Assembly (NCBI GenBank): GCA_963849635.1
Contig: CAWKIA010000043.1
Span: forward strand, 1-25,738
Length of the DNA stretch: 25,738 nucleotides
Direction: 5' to 3'
Source: CAVRUD01 sp963849635
GTDB taxonomy: Bacteria > Chloroflexota > Chloroflexia > Thermomicrobiales > UBA6265
Of this stretch, positions 16,618 to 25,608 are shown one piece after another. The notes under the pieces are model-generated. The model made no database searches and had not been told where the DNA came from. It saw only the letters and a program-made list of their open reading frames with translations. Made by a program: the position numbers and the translations under genes. How positions within the stretch are numbered: the first letter of the stretch is position 1; each line of letters begins with the position of its first letter.

Positions 16618-17014
16618 GCAACGATCTCGACCGCCGCCAGGGTGGCGGCGTCCGCTCCGGTGCTCGGCGTTCCGCTTGGGTATCGACTGCGCTGCTGATC
16701 AACGACCGCCCCGGCCGGCATCGGTCACCTTCTCCCCAGCAATCGAACCCGGCCAAAATCTGGGCCGGGTTGTCGTCCAATCGCCTTATGCCGCCGCCCT
16801 CAACAGGATCAGCGGATTTGGCGGGCAAGACTGGCAGGATACCACGCGCTCTCCCAGCCAAAGCCCTCACGGACGGCCCGGAAAATGGTGGCGAGAAATG
16901 AAACGATTTTTGCACTTCTGGCGTACTACTAAGTGAGGCTCGGAGACGCCGACGCGGGAACCCAGCCAGTTCCGCATCGCCTCCGATGCCCATCCCTCCC
17001 CCCTCCCCTCTTTC
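16618..17014. other. leader of thrC and adjoining intergenic DNA
   Basis: No gene is supportable here. It should contain the thrC promoter on the minus strand. I looked for a T-box or other threonine-responsive leader and did not see the conserved blocks. One stem is clear: AACCCGGCC (16746-16754) pairs with GGCCGGGTT (16763-16771) across 8 nt. It lacks a T-run on either strand, so it is not a standard terminator. Confidence 0.45.
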
Positions 17015-17051
17015 AGAAGCGCGGGCGCCCTAGCCAGGCACCCGCGCTTCT
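17015..17051. repeat. stem-loop, AGAAGCGCGGG arms
   Basis: AGAAGCGCGGG (17015-17025) and CCCGCGCTTCT (17041-17051) are perfect complements across a 15-nt loop. On the minus strand it lies downstream of the MFS gene and could help end that transcript. No T-run follows on either side. Confidence 0.6.
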
Positions 17052-17068
17052 CCCCATTAACGAGGGTG

Positions 17069-17214
17069 ACAGGGCTGGCGTCCTGAGGGGGACAAAGCTG
17101 TCGCTTTGTGGGGGACACGGCTATCGCCATGAGGGGGAGAGGAGAACGACGGACATTCCCCTCTCCCCCACAGCCCGCAGGGCTGTCCCCCTCACGGCGA
17201 TAGCCGTGTCCCCC
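17069..17214. repeat. array of five short hairpin modules separated by G5 or C5 spacers
   Basis: Modules: ACAGG..CCTGA near 17069-17086 (weak); ACAAAGC-TGTC-GCTTTGT (17092-17109); ACACGGC-TATC-GCCATGA (17115-17132, one mispair); ACAGCCC-GCA-GGGCTGT (17170-17186); CACGGC-GATA-GCCGTG (17193-17208). GGGGG separates the first three, CCCCC the last two, so the halves face each other. The 28-nt segment 17110-17137 is also the reverse complement of 17187-17214 with one mismatch. The array ends 6 nt from the MFS stop codon. The different modules keep pairing while changing sequence, which indicates that structure matters. Confidence 0.75.
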
Positions 17215-17219
17215 TCTCT

Positions 17220-18668
17220 CTAGTCCGACACCCCCACCGCCTCCGCGCCGACCGATACCCCATGCACATCTGCACCAGCGATCTTGCCCGTCTTCGGGAA
17301 CGCAAACATGACGAGCAGGACGCCCAACCCCGCGATGATGACGATCACGCCGAAGGCGGCGCGGAATGCCTCGAAGGTGGCCTCAATGCTTGCGCCCTCG
17401 CCCGCCCGGGTGAGCAGCACGGTCGACACCACCGCCACCCCAATCGCGCCGCCAAGCTCGCGCATCATTTCCACCAGGCCGGATGCCAGCCCAACCGATG
17501 GACTACTGACCCCCGCCAGTGCGCCGATTTGGACCGACGGCGCCGAGAGCCCGATCGCCAGGCCGCCGAGGAGCAGGGCCGGAAGCAGATCAACCGGGTA
17601 GTCTTCGCCCACTGGCAGCCGGGTCGACCAGGCTCCCGCCAAGCCGAGCAGGAGCATTCCCACGACAAGGAGCCGCTTGATCCCGACCGTCGTCGCTAGC
17701 TTCGCTCCAACGATGCTGGCGCCAATGAACGCCGTGACCGAGGTCGCCAGCCAGGCCACTCCTGTCTTCGTCGGGGAGTAGTGGAGCAACTGCTGCATCA
17801 TCAAGGAGCCGAGAAAGACGAAGGCAAAGAAAGCGCCGCTGAGCAGAAGAGATGCTATATCGGCCGCGACCATCGCCCGGTTCTTGAGGGACGGCAGGGG
17901 CACGAGCGGGTGTGCCGTGCGCGACTCGATCGCCACAAAGGCCGCCATCAGCACCGCCGATCCGATGAACATCGCCAGCGTCGACGCCGCGCCCCAGCCG
18001 TGGTCCACCGCCCAATCAAGGGTATAGACGAGCAGCAGCAGACTGCCCGTCACCGTTGCCGCCCCCAGGGTGTCGTAGCGGCGGGCCGAGGTCCGGGTCT
18101 CATCCCGCGGCAGCAACGTCGCCGCCAGCGCAACCAGCGCCGCCCCGATCGGGACGTTGATGAAGAAGATCCAGCGCCAGCCTGGGCCATCCGTCAGCAG
18201 GCCGCTGGCGATCACGCCGACCGACGCCGACGATCCCGCCACCGCGCCGAAGATGCCCAGGGCTTTGTTGCGGTCCGCCCCTTCTCGGAACGTGACCGCC
18301 AGGATCGACAACGCCGTCGGCGCCAGCAGCGCCGCGCCAAACCCCTGCAGCCCCCTCGCCCCGATGAGAAGTTCGGCGGACTGGGCTAACCCCGCCAGCA
18401 ACGATGCGGCCGAAAAGACCGTCGCCCCGGCCAGGAAGATTCGTCGCCGCCCAAGCAGATCGCCGAGGCGTCCACCGAGGAGCAGGAACCCGCCGAGCAG
18501 GAGCGAATACGCGATTACTACCCACTGCAACGCGCTCTGCTTCATATCGAGATCGCGCTGGATAGCGGGGAGCGCAACGTTCACGATCGCGACGTCGAGC
18601 ACCACCATGAATTGAGCGAGACAGGTCAGAGCCAGGACAAGGCCCCGGTTAGGTAGTCGAGAAGTCAT
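17220..18668 (-). CDS. MFS drug/solute exporter, DHA2 (EmrB/QacA-like) family, 14 membrane segments
   Basis: Intact. ATG 18668 is chosen over an in-frame ATG 57 nt upstream, because GGGGGAA precedes it and the protein then begins MTSRLPNRGLVLALTCLAQF, a normal DHA2 start; 482 residues. Motifs: D1-like LDVAIVNVALPAIQRDL, motif A GGRLGDLLGRRR in the loop between segments 2 and 3, motif B-like ARGLQGFGAALLAPTALSIL, and WRWIFFINVPIGAALVALAA at segment 6. The motif C stretch (AVAGSSASVGVIASGLLTDG) keeps the small residues but lacks the usual GPxxGG. A central acidic or charged loop (ESRTAHPLVPL) separates the two halves as in other DHA2 proteins. It should use the proton gradient to export drugs or metabolites. 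The substrate is unknown. The neighbouring sigma factor gene lies 230 bp upstream on the same strand and may control it. Confidence 0.93.
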   Translation of the reverse strand: MTSRLPNRGLVLALTCLAQFMVVLDVAIVNVALPAIQRDLDMKQSALQWVVIAYSLLLGGFLLLGGRLGDLLGRRRIFLAGATVFSAASLLAGLAQSAELLIGARGLQGFGAALLAPTALSILAVTFREGADRNKALGIFGAVAGSSASVGVIASGLLTDGPGWRWIFFINVPIGAALVALAATLLPRDETRTSARRYDTLGAATVTGSLLLLVYTLDWAVDHGWGAASTLAMFIGSAVLMAAFVAIESRTAHPLVPLPSLKNRAMVAADIASLLLSGAFFAFVFLGSLMMQQLLHYSPTKTGVAWLATSVTAFIGASIVGAKLATTVGIKRLLVVGMLLLGLAGAWSTRLPVGEDYPVDLLPALLLGGLAIGLSAPSVQIGALAGVSSPSVGLASGLVEMMRELGGAIGVAVVSTVLLTRAGEGASIEATFEAFRAAFGVIVIIAGLGVLLVMFAFPKTGKIAGADVHGVSVGAEAVGVSD

Positions 18669-18898
18669 GGATTCCCCCAAGATGACTGATTGGGAAGCGA
18701 TGCGGGGAAGGCAGGGCCTGACCACGTGGGGACGGCTTCGCCGGAGTCAGCGACGCACAGCCCGACGAGATCGGACTCGGAACGCACGAATCAGGTAAAA
18801 TCTAGTGGCGGGTCAAAGTCCGACTGGGACGTCGTAGGGGCGATGCATGCATCGCCCGGTTCCTTCGCCGGACGGATCGATCCGGCCGCAACTCGGCG

Positions 18899-19973
18899 CT
18901 AGTTCTGCACCGACAGCGGCAACCGCAGTCCGCCACCAGACGATCGCCTACAAACCGGACCATCGACGTGATCTGGTCGTCCGCGAACGAGAGGACCATC
19001 ACGCCATAGGCCATGAACGGTTCGTCGTCGCGCCATCGGCGGAAGACCGCCACCGCGGGCTGGCGGTTCGCCTGGACGGGAATGAGGCGGAAGCGGTCGA
19101 GTCGCCCCTTCATGGGACGGTCTTGAGGAAGTCCTCGATGGCTTCCCTGCCGACAACTCGGAGCGGTTCTGGCGGCATCGTCAGCAGGGCATCCTCGGTC
19201 AGGACCGCCACGATGCCGGGACATCGACCGCATGCCAGGCATCGATCAGCCTGCGAACCACCGCGTCCTGCGTCTCCCGCTGCGGGCTTGCGTGGGCACG
19301 CGTCAGGCGGCCCGCCGCGCGTGCATCGTCCATAGTCGCCCGCGCCCGTTGCAGAGCGCTGTTCGTGGCCGCGACGCTCGTCTCCAGCATGCCCGCGACC
19401 TCGATCGCGGTGTAGCCGATCACATCGCGGAGCAACAAAGCCGCCCGCTGGCGCGGTGGCAGCGTCTGCACCGCCGCGACAAACGCCAGTTCGATCCCCT
19501 CCTGCATGACCACGGTCGCGGCGGGATCGGGGGTCGCGCCGATGTGCTCGTCGAGCAAGTGATCGGGATAGGGATGAAGGAGCACCTCGTCGCCCTCCTG
19601 CGGGGTGGAGTCGTCATTGCGCCAGTCCAGGCTGGTCGTGCTGATCTCGGCCCGGCGCGCGGGCTGAGCCAGGGCCGACAGGCAGACATTCGTCGCGATC
19701 CGGTAGAGCCAGGCCCGGAACGGTGCCCTCGGCTCGAAGCGGTCGATGCTCTCCACGCCCGGAGAAAACTCTCCTGCACGGCGTCGTCGGCATCGTCCAG
19801 CGAACCCAGCATGCGGTAACAATGGACGTGGATCTCGCCGTGCAGCCCCGACGTCAGGGCATCGAAGGCCGATTCATCGCCGGCCTGCGCCGCCCGCAGC
19901 AACGCCGGTTCGCGCTCCGCCGGATCCTGCGTCTTGCGCTGTCCGTCCCCGGCTCGGCCTGCGTCACGCTCAC
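18899..19973 (-). CDS. ECF sigma factor with C-terminal SnoaL-like domain (SigJ/TIGR02960-like), frame-broken
   Basis: Region sigma-2 reads EPALLRAAQAGDESAFDALT, EIHVHCYRMLGSLDDADDAV, then QESFLRAWR and SIDRFEPRAPFRAWLYRIAT (with NVCLSAL). Sigma-4 reads LAFVAAVQTLPPRQRAALLL, then RDVIGYTAIEVAGMLETSVA, ATNSALQRARATM. The tail is a SnoaL-like ketosteroid-isomerase fold: VVRRLIDAWHAVDVPA, ALLTMPPEPLRVVGREAIED, FLKTVPMKGRLDRFRLIPVQ, AVAVFRRW, GVMVLSFADDQITSMVRFVG and the end CGLPLSVQN at 18899. Such tails regulate the sigma factor in place of an anti-sigma protein. GTG 19973 overlaps the upstream gene's TGA. About four frame changes occur (near 19930, 19760, 19215 and 18930). Its signal and target promoters are unknown. 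Confidence 0.83.
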
Positions 19974-20285
19974 CCTCGATACGTCCCAAAGCCGTACGAT
20001 CCGACCTCGCGCAAGAGGAGCCTGGGCGGGAGGTTCGTCGCACCGCTCCCCGATGCCCTCCAGAAAGGCGCGGAACGCCGCCAGTTCCGAGGAGCGGACT
20101 GCTATCCTCGGCGTTATCCGACGAGGCGACGTGGACGAAGCTACGCCGTCGTCCAGGACAAACGTCGCGTAGTGGAACCCGGCCGGTGCCGCCAGCCGGA
20201 GTTCATCGTAGACATTCCGGACGAGCGCCTCATTTGCGGCGGCTTCCCCGGCCTTGACCTTGTACCGAACCATCACGTTTCGCAC
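19970..20285 (-). CDS. Small conserved partner of the ECF sigma factor, frame-broken
   Basis: ATG 20285 begins MRNVMVRYKVKAGEAAANEA, then LVRNVYDELRLAAPAGFHYA, TFVLDDGV. After frame changes near 20150 and 20085 it continues FVHVASSDNAEDSSPL, ELAAFRAFLEGIGERCDEPP, APLARGRIVR and ends GFGTYRG at TGA 19970; about 100 residues. The strand-helix-strand pattern and the Y-A-T-F-x-L-D-D-G-V-S-F-V-H motif resemble dimeric alpha/beta-barrel (antibiotic-biosynthesis-monooxygenase-like) proteins often encoded directly before this type of sigma factor. The 4-nt overlap (GTGA) makes translational coupling likely. Whether it senses a small ligand or modifies the sigma factor's activity is unknown. Confidence 0.7.
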
Positions 20286-20458
20286 GGTGGACCTCCGCGA
20301 GTGCCAGGATCAACGACGCCACAACGGCGTCTACCCATGTAACTCGCGATCCACCGTAAACTCATCGGTCCAAGAAACCGAATAGACGCCCTCGCCGCAC
20401 TACTGGCTCGTAAAGATGACGGACGTATATGCGACACGAGGGCGTAGACGGTGTCGGT

Positions 20459-21801
20459 CTATGCGCCAGACATGGACATCGTTGTGATACGAAGGTTCCG
20501 ACCTCGGAAAGGACGGCCGCCCTCGCTCCCCGAGATGCCGGCCTGCCAACGGGTAATCGGAGGTAAGCGCTCCGCGCCCCAGGCCGACGCGCCGCTGAGC
20601 GAGTTCCACGGCGCCTCGTCGTCGTAACGCCAGAGCATGCCGCCCGGACCAAGCCCGGAGTGGAGCGCGACCTGGATGGAGAATGCCTGACCTGGCGACA
20701 ACGTCGGGCCATACCAGAGATGTGGGCTCCGCCCTGCCTGTGGGCTGAGCAGAACGCTGAGGCGCTGCTCTGGACCCTGGAGCCCGATCCAGATTGGCGG
20801 TAGTCCGTCATCGACCCCGGCACTGACAAAGGTTTGCGCCGAGCCGCCTGATTCCGGGCAGATACCGCCGATCTGCCATACCCGGAGCAGCGGATCGGTA
20901 GCCTCATCACGCTCCGCCAGGGCAGGCCAGGTCGAAGATGCCGGAAGACGCGGCGGCCAATCAAGTGATTCGCGGATGCGACCCTCATCGTCGAGCACCT
21001 GATAACGAAGGCCTCCGGCATCGAGCGCCACCTGCATCGCGTGCAGGTACTCGGTTTCCGGCATGCGATGCTTGGTCCCGGCGCCAGCGGTCACCAGATG
21101 GAGGACGCCATCGACCACCCGTGCGTCGAACGCCAGCATGTGACTTCCGAAGTAGGCATCGACCCGATGACGCACAAGCAGGTCCCAGAGTGCGCGGCCA
21201 TTGGCATGCTCCACCTCTCGCTGGTACTCGCCTCCGAACCCATTGATCGGGAACACCGGATGATGTCCGAACACCAGGCGGTACAGGGCGTCCGCGTGCT
21301 GTGCCAGGATGGCGTCGAGCCAAACCGTCTCCACGCCCCCTCGCCGAGCCCGGTAAACATCGTGTTCACGAATACGAGGAGCAGGTTGTCGCGCCGCACC
21401 GCATAGGTGAGGTGCGCCTGGTCTTCAGGACCGTTGGCCGGCAGATGGCCCATCACGTCCTGGAAGACACGCTCGCTCATGGCGTCGTACGTCGTGTGAT
21501 TGCCGGTGGTGTGGTAGAGAGGTATGGCAGTGCGATCCAGCCAAGCCATCTCTACCCCCAGCCAGTGGCGCCACTGGCTGCGCAGGTGTGCCTCGCTGGT
21601 CGTCAGTCCGATGACCTCATCACCAAGGAAGCAGATGAATTCGGGTGGCGGATCCAGGCGGGCAACCACCGCGTTCACCGCGGCAGTCGTGGCCTCATGG
21701 ACACCACCTGGCACTCCCGAGCAGCTATCGCCATAGACCACAAACTGATGACCGGTCATGTCTCGTGGCTGCAGACCAGAGATCGCCACGTCGGTGTTCA
21801 T
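20459..21801 (-). CDS. Calcineurin-like metallophosphoesterase
   Basis: Metal-binding motifs appear in the right order: FVVYGDSCSG (first Asp), FICFLGDEVIG, YHTTGNHTTYD, LVFGHHPVFPINGFGG and VDAYFGSHMLAFDARV. They would hold a two-metal centre that cleaves phosphomonoesters or diesters. The frame changes once near 21330, between VNTMFTGLGEG and the stretch starting ETVWLDAILAQHADALYRLV. After the catalytic half a beta-rich C-terminal part (about 150 residues) reads DGLPPIWIGLQGPEQRLSVL, SPGQAFSIQVALHSGLGPGG, and ends RNLRITTMSMSGA at 20459. ATG 21801 (MNTDVAISGLQPRD) is used; a second ATG at 21759 is also possible. Neither has a good ribosome-binding site. The last motif is GSH rather than the more usual GHxH. 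The substrate is not predictable. It lies 148 bp after the MocR gene on the same strand. Confidence 0.8.
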
Positions 21802-21949
21802 GGGGAAATCCGCGGGGAGCGCACGCGGAGAACCCCATCGGACCGTGGAGGATGGCCAATGTCGGGTGTCTGCCTGGGGACGCTGTCGCGTTCTGCCCAG
21901 ACTATGGACTCGGTGATCCAAAAGCCTTGCAATCAATCTGGTCGTGCTC

Positions 21950-23450
21950 CTACGGCAGCGGCACCAGCTCCAGTTCGGCCCGGCGCGGTGAGCCGCCGAT
22001 TCGCGCCGGATGATTCCACCCAATCGCCGCATCCCCTCCGCCGATCCGGATCGGCGAGACCGAGCTGAAGCAGAGGCGGATCTCATCGCCGCCGGCGTCA
22101 TCGGCGTAGAAGTGCTCCCCGGCGGCAAAGGTCACGCCTGCCGCCGCGGCCTCGCGCAGCAGCGCCCGGCCCGAGAGCCCCGGGCCAAGCCGGCACCAGA
22201 GGAAGAGCCCCCCGTCGACCCGCCGGGTCGAGATCGCGCCCTGGGGAATCTCGCGGGTGATCGCGTGCAGCATCGCCTGCTGGCGCAGGGCGTGCTCGGC
22301 CCGCAGCCCGGCCAGGTGCTCGTCGTAGACACCCGAGACCAGCAAGTCCGCCACGGCAAGCTGGATCAGCCCGTTCGTGGAGACGTCCGTAACCCCTTTG
22401 ATCTGGGTCAGGTGGTCGATGATCGCCGGGGCGGCCGCCAGCCACCCCAACCGAAGCCCGCTGGCCAGCGTCTTGCCAAAGGTGCCGATGTGGATCACCA
22501 GATCGCCCTTATCGAGGGCAGCCAGCGTCGGAGGAGGTGGACCGTTGAAGCCCAGTTCCCGGTAAGGATCGTCCTCCACCACCGGCAGGCGGTGGCGGGC
22601 GCCAGATCCAGCAGCTCGCGCCGGGTCCGCTGGTTCAGCGTGACCCCGGTCGGGTTGTGAAACGTCGGGCAGGTATAGAGCAGCTTGGGCCGGTAGCGCA
22701 GGAGCAGATCGTCCAGCTCGGACAGATCGCCGCGACGCACGTCCCACCCGACCAACCGTACCCCGGCGGCCCGAAACGCCTGGATCGCCCCAAGGTAACC
22801 TGGCCGGTCGAGCACGACCACGTCCCCCGGGTCGACCAGGCAGCGGGCGATCAAATCGAGCCCCTGCTGCGCGCCAGAGAGGATCATCACCCGCTCGGGA
22901 TCAATCCCGCTCCGGGACGCAATCGCCCGGCGCAGCCGGGGCAGCCCCTCGACCGGAACAAGCCCCAGAGCCGACTGCGCCTCACGCTCCAGCACCCGAT
23001 CCGTCATAGCTCGAAAGGCATCGATTGGGAAGCAGTCCAATGCCGACGCGCCCGCGGCGAAGGAGATCATCGATGGATCGGTGGCTGACCGGATGAGACC
23101 TCGCATCGTAAGGTCGCCCGGCGTGCTGGAGCGCGGGCCAGCTTGCCCCGCCAGGCGAACGGCGCCCCCCGCGCCACCTCCGCCGCCGGCCCCGGCTCCG
23201 CGCAGACAAAGGTGCCCCGCCCGACGAAGCCGCGCACCAATCCTCGCGCCTCCAACTCCCGGTACGCGTTGACCGTCGTCGTCCGGCTGACCCCGAGCTG
23301 GAGCGCCAGATCGCGCTCCGATGGCAGCCGCGCCCCGGCCGGGAGCGCCCCGGCGGAGATCGCCCCTGCCAGGGAGGATGTCAGTTGCAGGTAGAGCGCC
23401 CCACCGGACGACCGGTCGAGCGGAAAATCCAAGAAGTCCATACGGTCCAT
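21950..23450 (-). CDS. MocR-type transcriptional regulator (GntR HTH fused to class I aminotransferase)
   Basis: ATG 23450 begins MDRMDFLDFPLDRSSGGALY. The GntR winged helix reads LQLTSSLAGAISAGALPAGA, RLPSERDLALQLGVSRTTTV, NAYRELEARGLVRGFVGRGT. After a frame change near 23110 the aminotransferase domain reads ISFAAGASALDCFPIDAFRA, LPRLRRAIASRSGIDPERVM, ILSGAQQGLDLIARCLVDPG, YTCPTFHNPTGVTLNQRTRR. A second change near 22595 leads to VEDDPYRELGFNGPPPPTLA, then the PLP lysine in IGTFGKTLASGLRLGW (codon 22472-22474) and GLFLWCRLGPGLSGRALLRE; stop 21950. MocR proteins bind operator repeats and sense an amino or PLP ligand. Here the divergent azlC-azlD exporter is the obvious target. About 500 residues, as usual. 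PdxR- or GabR-like ligands cannot be distinguished by eye. Confidence 0.9.
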
Positions 23451-23476
23451 TTTGGATCGAGGATCGGCATTTTGGA
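23448..23476. promoter_or_regulatory. 9-bp direct repeat with 20-bp period at the mocR start, candidate MocR operator
   Basis: CATTTTGGA occurs at 23448-23456 and again, identically, at 23468-23476. Read on the mocR strand this is TCCAAAATG twice, and the first copy contains the mocR start codon. MocR regulators are known to bind spaced direct repeats, and a 20-bp period puts both copies on the same DNA face. A nearby CCAAT-TGAGG-ATTGG palindrome (23481-23495) may extend the site. Confidence 0.55.
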
Positions 23477-23572
23477 AGGTCCAATTGAGGATTGGCGCTT
23501 ATCACGCCAGACCAATGGCCCGAATATGGCTGCCGGTGGTCGCGATTGGCCGATGAGGTGAAGGGAGCGCGG

Positions 23573-24341
23573 GTGGTTGCTGAGGGCGCTGTGCTAGCAC
23601 CGCGAATCGCCCAGGTTACAGGGGGCTACACCGAGCAACGGCGGCCGTGGCGAGCCGAACTGCGTCGGGGCTACAAAACGATGCTCCCGCTCTGGCTCGG
23701 CGTGGCCCCGTTCGGCTGACTTACGGGGTCCTGGCCCAGCAGGCCGGCTTCGGCGCGATCGAGACCCAACTCAGCTCGATGCTCATCTACGCCGGAGCGG
23801 CCCAGATGGCGATGATCTCCCTCTTCGACGACGGCTCCGCCTTCATCGCGATCATCCTGACGACCTTCGTCCTCAACCTGCGCCACATCCTCTATGGCCT
23901 CTCGCTCTCCCGCGAGCTGGGCAGCGGTACGGTGCGGCCACGCCGGCCAGTCCTGGCCACGGTCCTGACTGATGAGTCCTATGGGATCGCCGTCGCGGAC
24001 GGACAGAAAGGCGACCCCGGCCGCCGGGCCGACGCCTTCCTCTTCGGCGCCAGCATCAGCCTCTACACCCCATTCACGCTGTCGACCCTGACCGGCATCG
24101 CCCTGGGCGGCGTCTTGCCCGACGCCGAAAGGCTTGGGCTGGAACTGGTCTTTCCGCTCTCGTTCGCCGTCCTGCTCCTGCCTCTGCTCCATACCCGGCG
24201 CAAGGTCGCCGTGGCCCTAGTAGCGGCTGTCCTGGTGCTGGCCGCCGGCCAGATCTCGACGGAGGCGTGGCCTTGCTCGTCGCCACCATCGGCGGCGCGG
24301 GCCTCGGGGCGATGCTCGATGGCCGGGCGGCCCGGACATGA
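23573..24341 (+). CDS. azlC: Branched-chain amino-acid exporter, large subunit, frame-broken
   Basis: AzlC works with AzlD in the inner membrane to export branched-chain amino acids and analogues such as azaleucine. GTG 23573 follows AAGGGAG (23561-23567). The lead ends ELRRGYKTMLPLWLGVAPFG in one frame; near 23718 the frame changes to LTYGVLAQQAGFGAIETQLS, the AzlC signature, followed by MLIYAGAAQMAMISLFDDGS, TTFVLNLRHILYGLSLSREL, and LTDESYGIAVA. Membrane segments continue with ISLYTPFTLSTLTGIALGGV, LVFPLSFAVLLLPLLHTRRK and VALVAAVLVLAAGQIS. A second change near 24265 gives VALLVATIGGAGLGAMLDGR and AART before TGA 24339-24341. The stop overlaps the azlD start (ATGA). The start could also be GTG 23558. 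Confidence 0.9.
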
Positions 24342-24648
24342 CGGAACGCCTCCTTCTGGTTGCCGTCATCGCTGCCCTGACCTACGCGACCCGTTACGCA
24401 GGCTTCACCCTTGGCCGGCTCGGCGGCCAATCGATGCCGCCCACGCTCGAACGGTTCCTCAACTACGTCCCGATCGCCGCCTTCGCCGCCCTCGTCGCCC
24501 CTGGGGTCTCCGACGGCCCCGGCACCCTGACCTCCCGGGTGACCGCGATCGGCATCGCCGCGGCCGTCGCGCTGCGATTCAAGCGCCTGTGGGCGCGCTG
24601 ATCCTGGGCATGGCCGGATTCTGGGTCGCGGATTTCCTCGTGGGTTGA
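24338..24648 (+). CDS. azlD: Branched-chain amino-acid exporter, small subunit
   Basis: ATG 24338 overlaps azlC's stop, so the two are translated together. The protein has four hydrophobic segments: MTERLLLVAVIAALTYATRY, ERFLNYVPIAAFAALVAPGV, SRVTAIGIAAAVALRFKRLW, and, after one frame change near 24590, LILGMAGFWVADFLVG with TGA at 24648. The segment TYATRYAGFTLGRLGGQSMP and the LNYVPIAAFAALV stretch are the AzlD pattern. It completes the AzlCD exporter; the length of about 100 residues is normal. The single frame change lies in GCGCGC-rich sequence. Confidence 0.87.
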
Positions 24649-24669
24649 TCGCTGGTCGGGTCAGGAAAT

Positions 24670-24755
24670 GCCGCATGCCGCGCCAACACGGCGGCGTACG
24701 GCGGGTTGTCCGGGGTGAAGCCCAGACTGTCGATGAATCGCCAGCCCGGCCTCGG
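24670..24755 (-). pseudogene. fragment of a paralogue of the secreted protein gene at 24756-25479
   Basis: On the minus strand this short stretch reads WRFIDSLGFTPDNPPYAAVL, which matches FLDGLGFTPANPPNAALV in the complete neighbour, with similar DNA (24690-24737 against 25148-25193). Nothing else of the second copy is visible: azlD ends at 24648 on one side, and the complete copy's stop is at 24756 on the other. It is a deletion remnant of a tandem duplicate, or a collapse caused by assembly of two tandem copies. Confidence 0.6.
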
Positions 24756-25479
24756 TTACGGGCAGGCGTCGTCGTTGGGGTCGGTCACGTCGCATTGACC
24801 GCTCGGTTGGTCGGCGCAGCAGGAGTTGGACACGCCGCGGCGTGGTTGGCAGGCGCCAAACCCCGGGTCCCGAACAGACGCTCAGGCAGCCAAGTTAAAC
24901 TTGATTCGGTCGGTGACACACGCCGTGGTACGTCGGGCAGTCATCGATGAACAGATGACTGGCGCCGTAGGAGGCTGCCGGGGTGTTCGGCCCCGTGCAC
25001 ATCCTCCCCGAAGGTCATGTCGATGCCATCGTTATCGGCGAGGATCCGGACATCGTAGGTTGAAGACGCCGGTGTTCTCCTCGTACCGCGGAGATCGGGA
25101 GCTCGACGACCAGAATCTCTTCGCCGCCGCCGGGGGTCGCCGCGACCAACGCGGCGTTCGGCGGATTTGCCGGTGTGAAACCTAGACCATCGGAGGTGCT
25201 CCGCGGTTGGCACGGTCCCGACCAGGCGCCGCGGCCGTCCGAAAGGAGATCGTTTGGCCGACGTCGACAGTTCCAGGACCAAGACGCCCGTCTCCGATTC
25301 CTTTGGCGACAGCAAGCCTGCCGAGAAACCTGCACGAAGAGAAATTGAGCATCGCCGTCTGCCGTACCCGCTGCCGGAGTGGCGTCGTCAGCAAAGACCG
25401 CACGGTGATCGCTCATCGTGCCGGCGCTCACCCCGCTGCGCACATAGAAGCCGAGGCGCTCGAACCACGCGTGAACCAT
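24756..25479 (-). CDS. Probable secreted protein with Cys-rich tail, family unnamed, frame-broken
   Basis: ATG 25479 follows AAAGGAT on its strand and gives MVHAWFERLGFYVRSGVSAG, then ATPAAGTADGDAQFLFVQ. Repaired across frames, it continues LSPKESETGVLVLELS, VGQTISF, RPRRLVGTVPTAE, LGFTPANPPNAALVAATPGG, EEILVVELSDPRYEEN, TYDVRILADNDGIDMTFGED, SYGASHLFIDDCPTYHGVC, and a Cys-rich end ACQPRRGVSNSCCADQPSGQ CDVTDPNDDACP with TAA at 24756-24758. This arrangement recalls uncharacterised exported proteins of Thermomicrobia-type bacteria that carry a 'FSDRP' stretch, a 'PPNAAL' stretch, an 'FIDDCP' motif and a Cys-rich C-terminus. The hydrophobic signal cannot be read, because the N-terminus is frame-broken near 25400. 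No function is known. About 240 residues. Confidence 0.6.
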
Positions 25480-25608
25480 GCGGCGATCCTTTCTCTTGCC
25501 GTCAGGCGGACGCGCGGCGCCGACGGCCGATGAACCGGGACCCAGCTTAGGTCGAAGACCGGCAGCTCTCAGGGGCGGAAAGATGTAATTGCCTGGGCGC
25601 GATGGGTC

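Noticed and set aside
16700..16960. A possible T-box or threonine attenuator in the thrC leader
   Set aside because: No T-box consensus block, no specifier loop and no T-tailed terminator could be found; only an isolated stem at 16746-16771.
17069..17214. CRISPR array
   Set aside because: The modules are self-complementary hairpins of about 17 nt with 5-nt spacers, unlike CRISPR repeats and unique spacers, and no cas gene is present.
18690..18898. A promoter for the MFS gene (TTGACC on the minus strand near 18815)
   Set aside because: No acceptable -10 box lies at the right distance, so the match is not convincing.
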